Shown: one piece after another, positions 25,285 through 33,859 of the stretch
Position numbering within the stretch: the first letter of the stretch is position 1
Layout: each line of letters opens with the position of its first letter
Origin: Korobacter sp963703075
GTDB lineage: Bacteria > Acidobacteriota > Terriglobia > Terriglobales > Acidobacteriaceae
Direction: 5' to 3'
Length of the DNA: 64,000 bases
NCBI GenBank assembly: GCA_963703075.1
Contig: OY969786.1
Span: forward strand, 62,001 to 126,000
Position numbers and translations under genes: made by a program
The notes under the pieces: model-generated
Seen by the model: only the letters and a program-made list of their open reading frames with translations
Told to the model about the DNA's origin: nothing
Database searches by the model: none

Positions 25285-25581
25285 GACAAGAGGCTGCTGA
25301 GACGGCGTTGACTGCGTTGTTGGCTGGCCGCTGAAGCAAGCGAAAGAAGCGCGGTTTAGCACGGCTTCCCACGACACGTTGCTCCCTGCCACAACACGCG
25401 AGTCAGCGAGTGCTCGCCAAGGGGCAGAATCCACCTAGGTTTTCAAAGAGCTACTATTCCGTTGGGACAGCCCCACATGCGCAGGTTAGCGGGTTGGTGC
25501 GCAAGTGTCTGTGACGGGCGCACGGGAGCTGTGTGATGTGCGGCAAGGGGAACGCGTTCGCGAGAGGCCGCCCGTTGGACG

Positions 25582-26628
25582 CTATCGCCGGTTTGTGAAA
25601 TCGATGAGGAGTTGGAGGCGGCCCTTCGCCTGGCCGCTGTCGATGGCGTAGGCGGCGAGGGGGATGGCGACAGCGATGGACTCCGCGTGACCGGCGGCGA
25701 CGAGAGCGGCGGCAGCGTTGAGCAGCACGACATCGCGCTTGGGTGAGCGCTCGCCCTGCAGGATGTTACGGATGATCTCGGCGTTGAGCTGGGCGTCTCC
25801 GCCTTCGAGCGAGCTGAGTGGGGCGCGCTGGAGACCGAATTGTTCCGGGGCGATTTCGTAGGTTCGCACCTGGCGGTCGCGCAGCTCCGCGACTTTTGTC
25901 GGGCCGGAGATGGTGATTTCGTCGAGGCCATCGCTGCCATGGACGACCAGGGCGCGCTGAAGGCCGAGTTGCAGCAAGGCTTGGGCGAGTTTTTCGACGA
26001 GAGATTCGGTATAGACGCCGACGACCTGGCAGGAGGCATGCGCGGGATTGGTGAGGGGGCCGAGAAGATTGAAAACGGTGCGAAGCTTGAGTTCTCGGCG
26101 CGCCGGCTGGACAAATTTCATGGCGGAATGCATGGCGGGCGCGAAGAGAAAAGCGATGCCGACTTTTTCGAGGCACTCGGCGAGGCGGTCCGGCGGGAGG
26201 TTGATGTTGACGCCGAGAGCTTCGACAACGTCGGCAGAGCCACACTTCGAGGTGACGCTACGGTTGCCATGTTTCGCAACTTTGATACCAGCGCCGGCGA
26301 CGACGAGGGCGGTGGCGGTGGAGATGTTGAAGGTGCCGCTGGCGTCGCCACCGGTGCCGCAGGTGTCGAGCAGGGCATCGCGTTCGGTGCCGCTGACGTC
26401 TAGAGCAGAATCGCGAACGATGAGCGGAGTGGCAGCGGCACGGATGGCTTCGGCAAAGCCGACGATCTCATCGACGGTCTCACCTTTCATTTGCAAGGCC
26501 ACGAGCAGAGCGCCGATTTGGGCTTCGGTGGCATGGCCGGCGAGGACCTCGGCCATGGTGGTGCGCGCCTCGTCGCGAGTGAGGTTGTGGCGGTGAACCA
26601 CGATCTGGTGGAGGGCGTCGGTAATCAT
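25582..26628 (-). CDS. trpD: Anthranilate phosphoribosyltransferase
   Basis: The 348-aa enzyme transfers phosphoribose from PRPP to anthranilate in tryptophan synthesis. It shows the PRPP-binding motif DTCGTGGDASGTFNIST, then KHGNRSVTSKCGSADVVEALG, and the anthranilate-binding region further on (MHSAMKFVQPARRELKLRTVFNLLGPLTNPA). Length and motifs are complete. No other trp biosynthetic gene is in the window, so it is uncoupled from a classical trp operon; trpS at 41 kb is a tRNA ligase gene. It lies 35 nt downstream of the MOSC gene and may be co-transcribed with it. Confidence 0.96.
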   Translation of the reverse strand: MITDALHQIVVHRHNLTRDEARTTMAEVLAGHATEAQIGALLVALQMKGETVDEIVGFAEAIRAAATPLIVRDSALDVSGTERDALLDTCGTGGDASGTFNISTATALVVAGAGIKVAKHGNRSVTSKCGSADVVEALGVNINLPPDRLAECLEKVGIAFLFAPAMHSAMKFVQPARRELKLRTVFNLLGPLTNPAHASCQVVGVYTESLVEKLAQALLQLGLQRALVVHGSDGLDEITISGPTKVAELRDRQVRTYEIAPEQFGLQRAPLSSLEGGDAQLNAEIIRNILQGERSPKRDVVLLNAAAALVAAGHAESIAVAIPLAAYAIDSGQAKGRLQLLIDFTNRR

Positions 26629-26663
26629 TTCGGTGATTCTTACTTTACAAGGTGCAGCGGGAC

Positions 26664-27326
26664 TCAGCGGGCCGCGGCCTTGGCTTCGAGTTTCTGGCGC
26701 AGGTCCTTTTTCCAGTTCTGTGAGAGCTCCGGCAAGTCGATGAGTGAGCGCAAGTCAGAGACCTGGCGATTGCGGGAGTAGTTCACCTGCGCGGTGCGGG
26801 CCACGGTCCACTCGGGGTTGGGCCGATTGGTGAGTTCGACCGCGTCTCCGGCCGCGATATGGCCTTCGCGCAACACGCGGATGTACCAGCCGGAGCGGTG
26901 ATTCTGGCGCACGATTTTGACGAGGTCGGGACGAGCCCAACGACGGGCGAGGGTGGCGCAGGGTCCACGGGGCTGTGAGACTTGGACCTCGGCTTCACCG
27001 ATGCGGTAGGTATCGCCGATGCAGACGGTGGATTCATCGAGACTGTCGATGCAGAGATTTTCGCCGAAGCCGCCGGGCTCCATGGGGAGAGCGAGTTCCT
27101 CGCGCCACTTGGGATAGTGGGCGGCGGCGTAGAAAAGGGCGGCTTTCTCGGGTCCGCCATGGAAGCGGCGATCGGCGACCTGGTCTCCCGCGAATCCGGT
27201 CTTGGAGAGGAACACGGGTTGCGAAACTTCCTGGCGGTAGATCGCGGTAACCCATTCCGGCTCGCCGGCGGGCGCATGGTTCTGGGGACGGCCGATCAGC
27301 AGTTGAAGGACGCGAGGGTTGTTCAC
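26664..27326 (-). CDS. MOSC domain protein (YiiM-like)
   Basis: The product is about 220 aa. The frame is open to 27548, but the upstream part shadows the SRPBCC gene, so GTG 27326 is taken as the start. The Shine-Dalgarno-like AAGGA is only 1 nt before it, so the start is uncertain by a few codons. The MOSC region has GFAGDQVADRRFHGGPEKA, GGFGENLC and the conserved QPRGPC cysteine. YiiM-type proteins reduce N-hydroxylated compounds with molybdenum cofactor and protect against base analogues. It follows the SRPBCC gene by 25 nt. Confidence 0.85.
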   Translation of the reverse strand: MNNPRVLQLLIGRPQNHAPAGEPEWVTAIYRQEVSQPVFLSKTGFAGDQVADRRFHGGPEKAALFYAAAHYPKWREELALPMEPGGFGENLCIDSLDESTVCIGDTYRIGEAEVQVSQPRGPCATLARRWARPDLVKIVRQNHRSGWYIRVLREGHIAAGDAVELTNRPNPEWTVARTAQVNYSRNRQVSDLRSLIDLPELSQNWKKDLRQKLEAKAAAR

Positions 27327-27351
27327 GTCCTTAGGATACGACAGTCGTCGC

Positions 27352-27759
27352 CTACTTTTGCCGGGCAGGGCGGGCGAAAAACCGCCGCCATGGCTCCCAA
27401 TAATATTTTCGCCAGCCGTCGGTGACGCCGCGGTGGTCGTGCTCGGGAACATTGACGTGCACGAGATCGACGCGCGTCCCCTTGGGACTGGGGGTGAAGG
27501 TGAGGACGAGGATGGAGTCGTCGTCGGTGGCGGGCCAGTGATCGGCACGCCAGGACTGGACGATGAGGCGGTTGGGAACCAGCAGCAGGTTCTTGCCGCC
27601 GATAGATCCTTCGAAGGCGCTGAATTTGCCGCCGACTTTGCGGCTGATCCTGGCGGGAGCGCCGGTGGAGGCAGAGTGCTTGCGCGAATCCATGTAGGTC
27701 TCGTAAAGGGTTTCGGGCAGAGCTTTGAACTCCGCTGATTGTTGGATGGCTTTGGTCAT
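27352..27759 (-). CDS. SRPBCC (AHSA1/START-like) domain protein
   Basis: The 135-aa single-domain protein has the helix-grip fold pattern of the AHSA1 group: an opening FKALPETLYETYMDSRKH, a central SAFEGSIGGKNL hairpin, and a closing helix WRKYYWEPWRRFF. Such proteins bind hydrophobic ligands or act as stress-linked factors. No catalytic residues can be assigned. It is the first gene of a short minus-strand run (SRPBCC-MOSC-trpD) and diverges from sucC. Confidence 0.85.
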   Translation of the reverse strand: MTKAIQQSAEFKALPETLYETYMDSRKHSASTGAPARISRKVGGKFSAFEGSIGGKNLLLVPNRLIVQSWRADHWPATDDDSILVLTFTPSPKGTRVDLVHVNVPEHDHRGVTDGWRKYYWEPWRRFFARPARQK

Positions 27760-27863
27760 TGTGACCTCCGCAGATAGGTGGGCGGAGGGTACGGCTGAGG
27801 GGATTGCACCGTCAAGCAGTGTTTCCCAAAATCTTGGGGAGTGTTCGGGGCGGGAGACTGCGG

Positions 27864-27893
27864 TTTACTCGGCTGCTTGCGGGGTTATACAAT
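27864..27893 (+). promoter_or_regulatory. Candidate sucCD promoter
   Basis: TTTACT (27864-27869, 4 of 6 to TTGACA) and TACAAT (27888-27893, 5 of 6 to TATAAT) are separated by 18 nt. Transcription would begin about 115 nt before the sucC ATG. It is the only reasonable pair I see in the 255-nt gap. Confidence 0.45.
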
Positions 27894-28014
27894 CAAGGGT
27901 TTTCTGCTTGCGTTTCAGCGGTTCAGGTACGTTCATCCAGGGATCATAAGGACTTCAATTCATCAGCGGGTTCGTCGCTCAGCCAATGCCCGCCCGGAAG
28001 CACAAGAGCTCATC

Positions 28015-29198
28015 ATGAAAATTCACGAGTACCAGGGGAAAGCAATTCTCCGCAAGTACGGAGTTGCGGTCCCGCGAGGCGAAATGGTGACTACGCGCGA
28101 GGAAGCGGAACGCGTAGCCAATGACCTGATGCACGAAGGCGCGAAGGGCGTCGTCGTAAAGGCGCAGATTCACGCGGGAGGCCGGGGCAAGGGCGGCGGC
28201 GTGAAGATTGCGAAGAGCGTGGAAGAGGCAGGCCAGTTCGCCGGGAAGATGCTGGGCATGATCCTGGTGACCCACCAGACGGGGCCCGAGGGGAAGAAAG
28301 TTCAGCGGCTGCTGATTGAAGAGACGCTGCCGATCGAGCGCGAGCTGTATTTGTCGATCGTACTCGACCGAGCGGTGGGTAAGCCGGTCTTCATGGCGTC
28401 GGGATCAGGCGGAATGGAGATTGAAGAAGTCGCGGCCAAGGACCCGAAACGCGATCGTCAAAGAGTGGATCGAGCCGGGACTTGGGCTGGGCGCATTCCA
28501 GGCGCGGAAGATCGCTTTCAAGCTTGGGCTGAAGCCGGAGTTGATCAACCAAGCGGTGAAATTCATGCAGGCGCTGTACAAGGCTTATGACGAGACCGAT
28601 GCGTCACTGATCGAGATCAATCCGTTCATTACCACTTCGGATAACCGGTTGTTTGCGCTGGATGCGAAGTTGACCTTCGATGACAACGGGTTGTTCCGGC
28701 ATCCGGATTTGAAAGGACCTGCGCGACGTTACGGAAGAAGATCCGCTGGAAGTGGAAGCGAGCAAGTACGGGCTGAACTACATCAAGCTGGATGGAACCG
28801 TGGGGTGCATGGTGAATGGCGCCGGGTTGGCGATGGCGACTATGGACATCATCCAGTATGCGGGCGGGATGCCGGCAAACTTTCTCGATGTAGGCGGCGG
28901 AGCGAATGCGGAGCAGGTCACGCATGCCTTCGAGATCCTGTTGAGCGACAAAAATGTGAAAGCGGTATTGATCAATATCTTTGGCGGCATCCTGCGGGTG
29001 GACACGCTGGCCAATGGCGTGGTGCAGGCGGCACAGCAGACTAAGATTCAATTGCCGATCGTGCTGCGGCTGGAAGGAACGAATGTGGAGCAGGGACGCG
29101 AGATCCTGAAGAACAGTGGACTGAACTTCATCGTGGCAGAAACGATGAAGGATGCAGCCGAGAAGGTGGTTGCTGCCGCGAAAGGGGCCCGGGCATGA
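28015..29198 (+). pseudogene. sucC: Succinyl-CoA ligase (ADP-forming) beta subunit, interrupted by two +1 frameshifts
   Basis: The gene starts at ATG 28015 with MKIHEYQGKAILRKYGVAVP, the ATP-grasp beginning of SucC. The reading frame breaks twice. After AAKDPK one extra C at 28450 shifts the frame; removing it restores DPKAIVKEWIEPGLG. After HPDLK one extra G at 28715/28716 shifts it again; removing it restores DLRDVTEEDPLEVEASKYG. With both removed the product is 393 aa, the usual SucC length, with no other damage and a normal C-terminus overlapping sucD by 4 nt. Because SucC is a TCA-cycle enzyme and both lesions are single added bases, sequencing or assembly error is likelier than true inactivation. 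Confidence 0.9.
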
Positions 29199-30076
29199 GC
29201 ATACTCGTCGATCAGGATACGCGGCTTATTGTGCAGGGCTTGACGGGCCGCGAGGGAACGTTCCACGCGAAGGCGTGCGCGGAATATGGAACCAAAGTGA
29301 TGGGTGGAGTGACGCCAGGGAAAGGCGGCACCACGCACGAGGGCTGGCCGATTTTTAACACGGTGCAGGAAGCGGTGGAGAAGACCGGCGCGAATGCCAG
29401 CGTGATTTTTGTTCCGCCGCCGTTCGCCGCGGACGCCATTATGGAAGGCGTGGATGCGGGGCTGCCGCTGGTGGTCTGCATTACCGAGGGCATTCCGGCA
29501 CAGGACATGGTGAAGGTGTGGTCGTGCATGCAGGGCAAGAAGACGCGGCTGATCGGTCCGAATTGCCCTGGCATTATTTCGCCGGGCAAATGCAAGATTG
29601 GAATTATGCCGGCGCGGATCCACAAGCAAGGCAACGTCGGCATCGTTTCGCGCTCGGGCACGCTGACGTATGAAGCGGTCTATCAACTGACGGTGCGCGG
29701 GATCGGGCAATCGACGGCGATCGGCATCGGCGGCGATCCGATTATTGGAACCAACTTCATCGATGCGCTCGATTTGTTCAACCAGGATCCGGAGACGGAA
29801 GCGATCATCATGATCGGTGAAATCGGCGGCAACGCGGAAGAAAATGCGGCGGAGTTCATCAAGGCCAACGTGAAGAAGCCAGTGGTTGGATTTATCGCGG
29901 GGCAGACGGCGCCTCCGGGACGGCGTATGGGCCACGCAGGGGCGATCATTTCCGGCGGCAAAGGCACGGCGGCGGAGAAGATGAAGGCGATGGAAGCGGC
30001 TGGGATCCACGTGGTGAAGTCGCCGGCACTGCTGGGGGAAACGCTGGTGCAGGCGGCGGGGGCGAAAGCGAAATAA
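29195..30076 (+). CDS. sucD: Succinyl-CoA ligase alpha subunit
   Basis: The 293-aa subunit carries the CoA-binding Rossmann domain (VQGLTGREGTFHAKACAEYG) and the ligase domain. The phosphohistidine is His247 in RRMGHAGAI. It pairs with SucC to convert succinyl-CoA, ADP and phosphate to succinate and ATP. Its ATG overlaps the sucC stop (ATGA), so translation is coupled. It is intact, unlike sucC. Confidence 0.97.
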   Translation: MSILVDQDTRLIVQGLTGREGTFHAKACAEYGTKVMGGVTPGKGGTTHEGWPIFNTVQEAVEKTGANASVIFVPPPFAADAIMEGVDAGLPLVVCITEGIPAQDMVKVWSCMQGKKTRLIGPNCPGIISPGKCKIGIMPARIHKQGNVGIVSRSGTLTYEAVYQLTVRGIGQSTAIGIGGDPIIGTNFIDALDLFNQDPETEAIIMIGEIGGNAEENAAEFIKANVKKPVVGFIAGQTAPPGRRMGHAGAIISGGKGTAAEKMKAMEAAGIHVVKSPALLGETLVQAAGAKAK

Positions 30077-30185
30077 AACTGGCCCTCCGCAATCAGCTCT
30101 CCGCCGTCTGGTAAGACGAATTACCTGAGTGGCGGACGGTAGACAGCGGATGGCCCACACATTCTTATCAAGGACTGAACAACGA

Positions 30186-30611
30186 ATGAAGACATTGCAA
30201 CGCACTCTTTCGATCATCAAGCCGGACGCGGTAGAAAAGAACGCGGAAGGCGACATCATCAGCACGCTGCTGAACAACAATTTCCGGATTCTCGGGATCA
30301 AGATGCTGCAGCTCACCAAGGGGCAGGCCGAGGGTTTTTATGCAGTGCACTCGAGCAAGCCGTTTTTCAGTTCACTGACCGACTTCATGGCGAGCGGGCC
30401 GATCGTGGTGATGTGCCTGGAAAAAGAAAACGCGATTGCCGACTATCGCAAGCTGATGGGCGCGACGAACCCGGCAAATGCGGAGGAGGGAACGATCCGC
30501 AAGAAGTGGGCGAGCAGCATCGAGAAGAACGCGGTGCATGGCTCCGATGCGGACGATACGGCGCGCTTCGAGCTTTCGTATTTCTTCGCAGGCTACGAAC
30601 TGGCGAAGTGA
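30186..30611 (+). CDS. ndk: Nucleoside diphosphate kinase
   Basis: The 141-aa enzyme starts MKTLQRTLSIIKPDAV with AAGGA 11 nt upstream; the frame is open further upstream but those codons are not family-like. The phosphorylated histidine is His118 in NAVHGSD. It balances nucleoside triphosphate pools. It is 109 nt downstream of sucD, a common pairing because succinyl-CoA ligase and Ndk share nucleotide chemistry, so read-through from the sucCD promoter is plausible. Confidence 0.97.
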   Translation: MKTLQRTLSIIKPDAVEKNAEGDIISTLLNNNFRILGIKMLQLTKGQAEGFYAVHSSKPFFSSLTDFMASGPIVVMCLEKENAIADYRKLMGATNPANAEEGTIRKKWASSIEKNAVHGSDADDTARFELSYFFAGYELAK

Positions 30612-30636
30612 GCGCGGGCCTAAAAGAGCTTTAGCC

Positions 30637-30663
30637 CAGGCATGCTGCGAACCGGCATGCCTG
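30637..30663. terminator. Bidirectional hairpin between ndk and the ATP-grasp gene
   Basis: A perfect 9-bp stem CAGGCATGC/GCATGCCTG with a 9-nt loop is followed on the plus strand by TTGTATTT. It lies between convergent genes, about 25 nt after ndk, and could end both transcripts. Confidence 0.6.
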
Positions 30664-30711
30664 TTGTATTTGATGACGAGCTGGCGCTCAACTCCGGGCG
30701 TGTGGCGTCGA

Positions 30712-31578
30712 TTAAGAGCTCGGTAGGTGATCGAGGATTTTTTCCGCGAACATTTCCGCGGCCGCGGTGTTGGTGCCGAAGTAAAGCATGGGCTCGATCA
30801 GTTCCAGCTCCATCAGGATGAAACGTCCATCGCGGACGATGCCGTCGACCCGGGCGTAGAGCAGTTGTTGATCGACCGAATCCAAGATCTGCTTGGCTTG
30901 GCGCCGCAAATTTTCGTCGGGCCGCTGATGCGACCAGGTTCCGCCGTGTTCATCCTGCACGCGAAAATCGCCGGACTTGGGACGTTTCACGGCGGCATGA
31001 CTGAATTCTCCGCCGAGGAAGACGATCGACCACTCGCCCTGCTCGATTTCCGGCATGTATTCCTGCACCATCATGTCGCGCTCGGAGAGCAACTCGGCAA
31101 GCTTTGAGTTCTGGTCGGCGACGATGGGTGGCTGAACCACCCAGGTGTGCATCGAGGTACCGGAAACCGTAGGCTTGACGACGGCTTTCTGCCAGCCTTG
31201 CGCGCTGAGAATTTCTTCGAGCTTGGGCGCTCCGTTGCGCTCGCACCAGAAAGTTGGCGCGATCTCAACGCCGCTGCGCTCGAGGTCGCGCAGGTATTTC
31301 TTGTCGTGATTCCAGCGCACAATGGGGAGTGGATTCAGGACGCGCGCGCCGAGCGCTTCAAGCTTGTCGATCCAGGCGACGAACCGTTCGGGATGATAGA
31401 AGTAATCCCAGCAGGATCGGATCACGATGAGATCGTAGTGCGCCCAGTCGGCAGAGGGATCGTCCCAAACGACGCCTTCGACCTGGACGCCGCGATGGCG
31501 AAGGGCTTCGGCAGCGGATGTATCGTCAGGAGCAATGCCGCCGAGACCGCGATAGGTGACGAATGCGATGGAGGACAT
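30712..31578 (-). CDS. ATP-grasp domain protein of unknown substrate
   Basis: The 288-aa protein has an N-terminal pre-ATP-grasp region (IAFVTYRGLGG, then DLIVIRSCWDYFYHP). An ATP-grasp core follows with KAVVKPTVSGTSMHTW as the nucleotide loop and MMVQEYMPEIEQGEWSIVFL. A metal-binding end LMELELIEPMLYFG follows. It resembles the RimK/DcsG-like group that forms amide or peptide-type bonds on small molecules. The specific carboxylate and amine substrates cannot be read from the sequence. A small monooxygenase gene ends 6 nt upstream of its start, so the two probably form a transcription unit. Confidence 0.85.
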   Translation of the reverse strand: MSSIAFVTYRGLGGIAPDDTSAAEALRHRGVQVEGVVWDDPSADWAHYDLIVIRSCWDYFYHPERFVAWIDKLEALGARVLNPLPIVRWNHDKKYLRDLERSGVEIAPTFWCERNGAPKLEEILSAQGWQKAVVKPTVSGTSMHTWVVQPPIVADQNSKLAELLSERDMMVQEYMPEIEQGEWSIVFLGGEFSHAAVKRPKSGDFRVQDEHGGTWSHQRPDENLRRQAKQILDSVDQQLLYARVDGIVRDGRFILMELELIEPMLYFGTNTAAAEMFAEKILDHLPSS

Positions 31579-31584
31579 TGGGAG

Positions 31585-31872
31585 CTAGGCGACCGGCTTC
31601 ATGAGATGCGCTTCGGTTCGCTGGCCGAGCGTGGGCAGGGTTTGCGCGGCGATCTGCTGGAAATGCGGAGTATCGCGATGCGCCTGCAGGGCGGCATCGT
31701 CGTCGTATTGCTCGTAGACGAAGAAGCGGCGGTTATCTTCGCGGTCCTGGTGAACGACGTACATGCGGCAGCCGGGTTCCTTGCGGGATCCGGCGGCGAG
31801 TTGCTGGAAGGCGCTGAGCATTTCGGTTTCGTGGCCTTCGTGGGCGATCCAGGTTACGGCGAGAACGACCAT
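31585..31872 (-). CDS. Antibiotic biosynthesis monooxygenase (ABM) domain protein
   Basis: The 95-aa ferredoxin-like protein contains the ABM pattern: MVVLAVTWIAHEGHETEM, then PGCRMYVVHQDREDNRRFFVYEQYDDDAALQAHRDTPHF split over two strands. Relatives act as quinol monooxygenases (YgiN-like) or dimeric sensors of small ketones. It starts at the edge of the tandem repeat region: the first base of its ATG (31872) is also the first base of repeat copy 1. The repeat region must therefore supply its leader. Confidence 0.85.
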   Translation of the reverse strand: MVVLAVTWIAHEGHETEMLSAFQQLAAGSRKEPGCRMYVVHQDREDNRRFFVYEQYDDDAALQAHRDTPHFQQIAAQTLPTLGQRTEAHLMKPVA

Positions 31873-32226
31873 TCGTGGTACCTCAGGGGCTGAAGCCCCT
31901 TCTTTATAACAGTACAGCGGATCGGCGACGTGAACGTCGCGCTACCTCAAGTCAAAGGCCGGTGGTTAAAACGCGGCGACTTCGTGGTACCTGAGGGGCT
32001 GAAGCCCCTTCTAACAGTACAGTGGATCGGCGACGTGAACGTCGCCGCTACCTCAAGTCAAAAGCCGGTGGCGAACACACAGCGAATTTCGTGGTACCTC
32101 AGGGGCTGAAGCCCCTTCTTCAACAGTACAGCGAATCGGCGACGTGAACGTCGCCGCTACCTCAAGTCGAACCCGGGACGAAAACGCGCCGACAGAGAAG
32201 TTTGTACCTCAAGTCAAACCCTTGGT
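31872..32226. repeat. Three tandem copies of a two-hairpin repeat (about 108 bp) plus a remnant
   Basis: Copies run 31872-31980, 31981-32087 and 32088-32199; a remnant (GTACCTCAAGTCAAACCC) follows at about 32203-32226. Each copy begins TTCGTGGTACCT and has two perfect stem-loops. The first is AGGGGC-TGAA-GCCCCT. The second is CGGCGACGT-GA-ACGTCGCCG, slightly shortened in copy 1. The conserved CTACCTCAAGTCAAA follows, then 20-30 variable bases. The region fills the gap between the ABM gene and purA, both on the minus strand. It is a nested extragenic palindromic array, not CRISPR. Confidence 0.85.
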
Positions 32227-32254
32227 GTCAACGTGACGACACAGGAGTTTCTGC

Positions 32255-33583
32255 CTACTTGCCGAGATGCTTCATGCCGAGGGCGGAGACGAATGCGTCG
32301 GTATAGATCGTCTGGTCGCGGTCGGGTCCGGTGGAGAGAATGCCAACCTTGGCACCGCTCTGCTGCTCGACAAATTTCAAGTACTCTTTCGTGCGCGCCG
32401 GCAGTGAGTCGTAGCTGGTGATCTGGGTCGTATCCGTCTTCCACCCGGGCAGCTTGGTATAGACGGCCTCGATACTCTCGAATCCGCAACCGCGCGCGGG
32501 GATCTCCTCTGTGTTCTTGCCGTTCACCTTGTAGCTGGTGGCGACGGGGATCTCGTCGAGGTCGTCGAGCACATCGAGCTTGGTGACGACGAGCCACTCG
32601 GTGCCGTTGATCATGTTGGAGTAGCGCAGCAGCGGGAGGTCGAGCCAGCCACAACGGCGGGGGCGACCGGTGACGGCGCCGAATTCGTTGCCCTTCTTGC
32701 GGATGGCATCGCCCATGGCATCGTGCAACTCGGTGGGGAACGGTCCTTCGCCGACACGAGTGCAATATGCCTTGGTGACACCGATGACGGTACTGATGGA
32801 GGTCGGAGGAACGCCGGTACCGATGACCGCGCCGCCGGAGGTCGCGCTCGACGAGGTGACGAAGGGATAAGTGCCGTGGTCGATGTCGAGCATCGTGCCT
32901 TGCGCGCCTTCGAACATGACCGACTCGCCATTGGCGATGGCGTGGTTCAGCAGGATGGCCGTATCGGTGACGAAGGGCGCGATTTGTTCGGCGGCCTTGG
33001 CGTAGTCGGCGTACATCTTGTCGGGATCGATGGGCTCGGCGTTGAAAAGAGCGTGGACAATGGTGTTCTTTTCCCGGCAAGCGTTCTCGATGTGCTTCTT
33101 GAGCAGTGAGGAATCGAGCAGGTCGGCGACGCGGAGGCCGCGACGGCCCATTTTGTCCTCGTAGCTCGGGCCAATGCCGCGCGAGGTGGTGCCGATCTTC
33201 ACGCGACCCGGCGCATTTTCGGATGCCAGTTCAACCATGCGGTGGTAGGGAAGAATGACGTGAGCGCGGTTACTGACAAAGAGATTGCCATCGATGGCGA
33301 CGCCGGCATCCCGCAGGCGCTGGACCTCGTTGAGGAAAGCGATAGGGTCGAGCACGACCCCGTTCCCGATGACGCCGCGGCAGCCGGGGCGAAGGACGCC
33401 GCAGGGAATCAGTTGCAGCACGAACTTCTTGCCGCTGATGGTTACGGTATGGCCGGCGTTGTGTCCACCGGCATAGCGCGCGACGACCCGAAAATTTTCC
33501 GAGAGAACGTCGACGATCTTGCCTTTGCCCTCGTCGCCCCACTGGGCGCCAATTACGACCGCGGTCTTGCCTTTACTCACCAT
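32255..33583 (-). CDS. purA: Adenylosuccinate synthase
   Basis: The 442-aa enzyme starts at ATG 33583 (MVSKGKTAVV); the frame extends upstream but the extra codons are not family-like. It shows the GTP/IMP site AQWGDEGKGK, the catalytic segment GGHNAGHT, GTTSRGIGPSYEDK and FEGAQGTMLDIDHGTYP. It joins IMP and aspartate using GTP in the first step toward AMP. It diverges from mutM across 276 nt. Its 3' end faces the repeat array, and no classical terminator was seen other than the array hairpins. Confidence 0.97.
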   Translation of the reverse strand: MVSKGKTAVVIGAQWGDEGKGKIVDVLSENFRVVARYAGGHNAGHTVTISGKKFVLQLIPCGVLRPGCRGVIGNGVVLDPIAFLNEVQRLRDAGVAIDGNLFVSNRAHVILPYHRMVELASENAPGRVKIGTTSRGIGPSYEDKMGRRGLRVADLLDSSLLKKHIENACREKNTIVHALFNAEPIDPDKMYADYAKAAEQIAPFVTDTAILLNHAIANGESVMFEGAQGTMLDIDHGTYPFVTSSSATSGGAVIGTGVPPTSISTVIGVTKAYCTRVGEGPFPTELHDAMGDAIRKKGNEFGAVTGRPRRCGWLDLPLLRYSNMINGTEWLVVTKLDVLDDLDEIPVATSYKVNGKNTEEIPARGCGFESIEAVYTKLPGWKTDTTQITSYDSLPARTKEYLKFVEQQSGAKVGILSTGPDRDQTIYTDAFVSALGMKHLGK

Positions 33584-33788
33584 GCACTCCAGGACTGCAA
33601 AATTCCGCGGATCGCCTTGCGCGGGGTGATTTCCGGTGGCGCAGGCGTGCGGAGCGACCGAACTTCGTCGCGGGTTCTGCACACAGACACCCCGCAATTG
33701 TTAACGCAGGGCTAGAACTATGGTTGGGTCTCAGGAACGGGCTGTGTACACATGATTTTACCTTGATGTGCCCACCGGGGGCAACGAA

Positions 33789-33833
33789 GCCGGAGCCGGT
33801 TACGGGACCGCCCGTTTCGCAGAAGGCTCCGGC
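33789..33833. repeat. Nested inverted repeat in the mutM leader
   Basis: GCCGGAGCC (33789-33797) and GGCTCCGGC (33825-33833) are perfect 9-bp inverted arms. An inner hairpin CGGG-ACCG-CCCG (33803-33814) lies between them. The structure ends 27 nt before the mutM ATG at 33860 and could form in the mRNA leader. No T-run follows. Confidence 0.5.
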
Positions 33834-33859
33834 GCACGGTACCATACGGGAACGACGGT

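Larger units (their letters stand above)
25131..25581. other. Convergent intergenic region with AT-rich direct repeats and a REP-like element
   Basis: These 451 nt lie between the ends of the amidase (plus) and trpD (minus). The first 100 nt are unusually AT-rich and hold two copies of AAAATATTNNAAACA 29 nt apart. The hairpin repeat at 25252-25284 follows. The rest (25300-25581) shows no gene I can support; a 100-codon minus-strand frame crosses the repeat and has no protein-like character. Confidence 0.5.

Noticed and set aside
25132..25434. 100-codon minus-strand frame in the convergent gap
   Set aside because: It runs through the AT-rich island and the REP-like element and has no protein-like composition or start signal.
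27327..27548. N-terminal extension of the MOSC frame
   Set aside because: It overlaps the SRPBCC gene and reads as Pro/Ser-rich shadow sequence; family members start near residue 75 of that frame.
31872..32226. Tandem repeats considered as a CRISPR array
   Set aside because: Only three units of about 108 bp, each holding two hairpins, with spacers that are not of constant length and no cas genes in the window.
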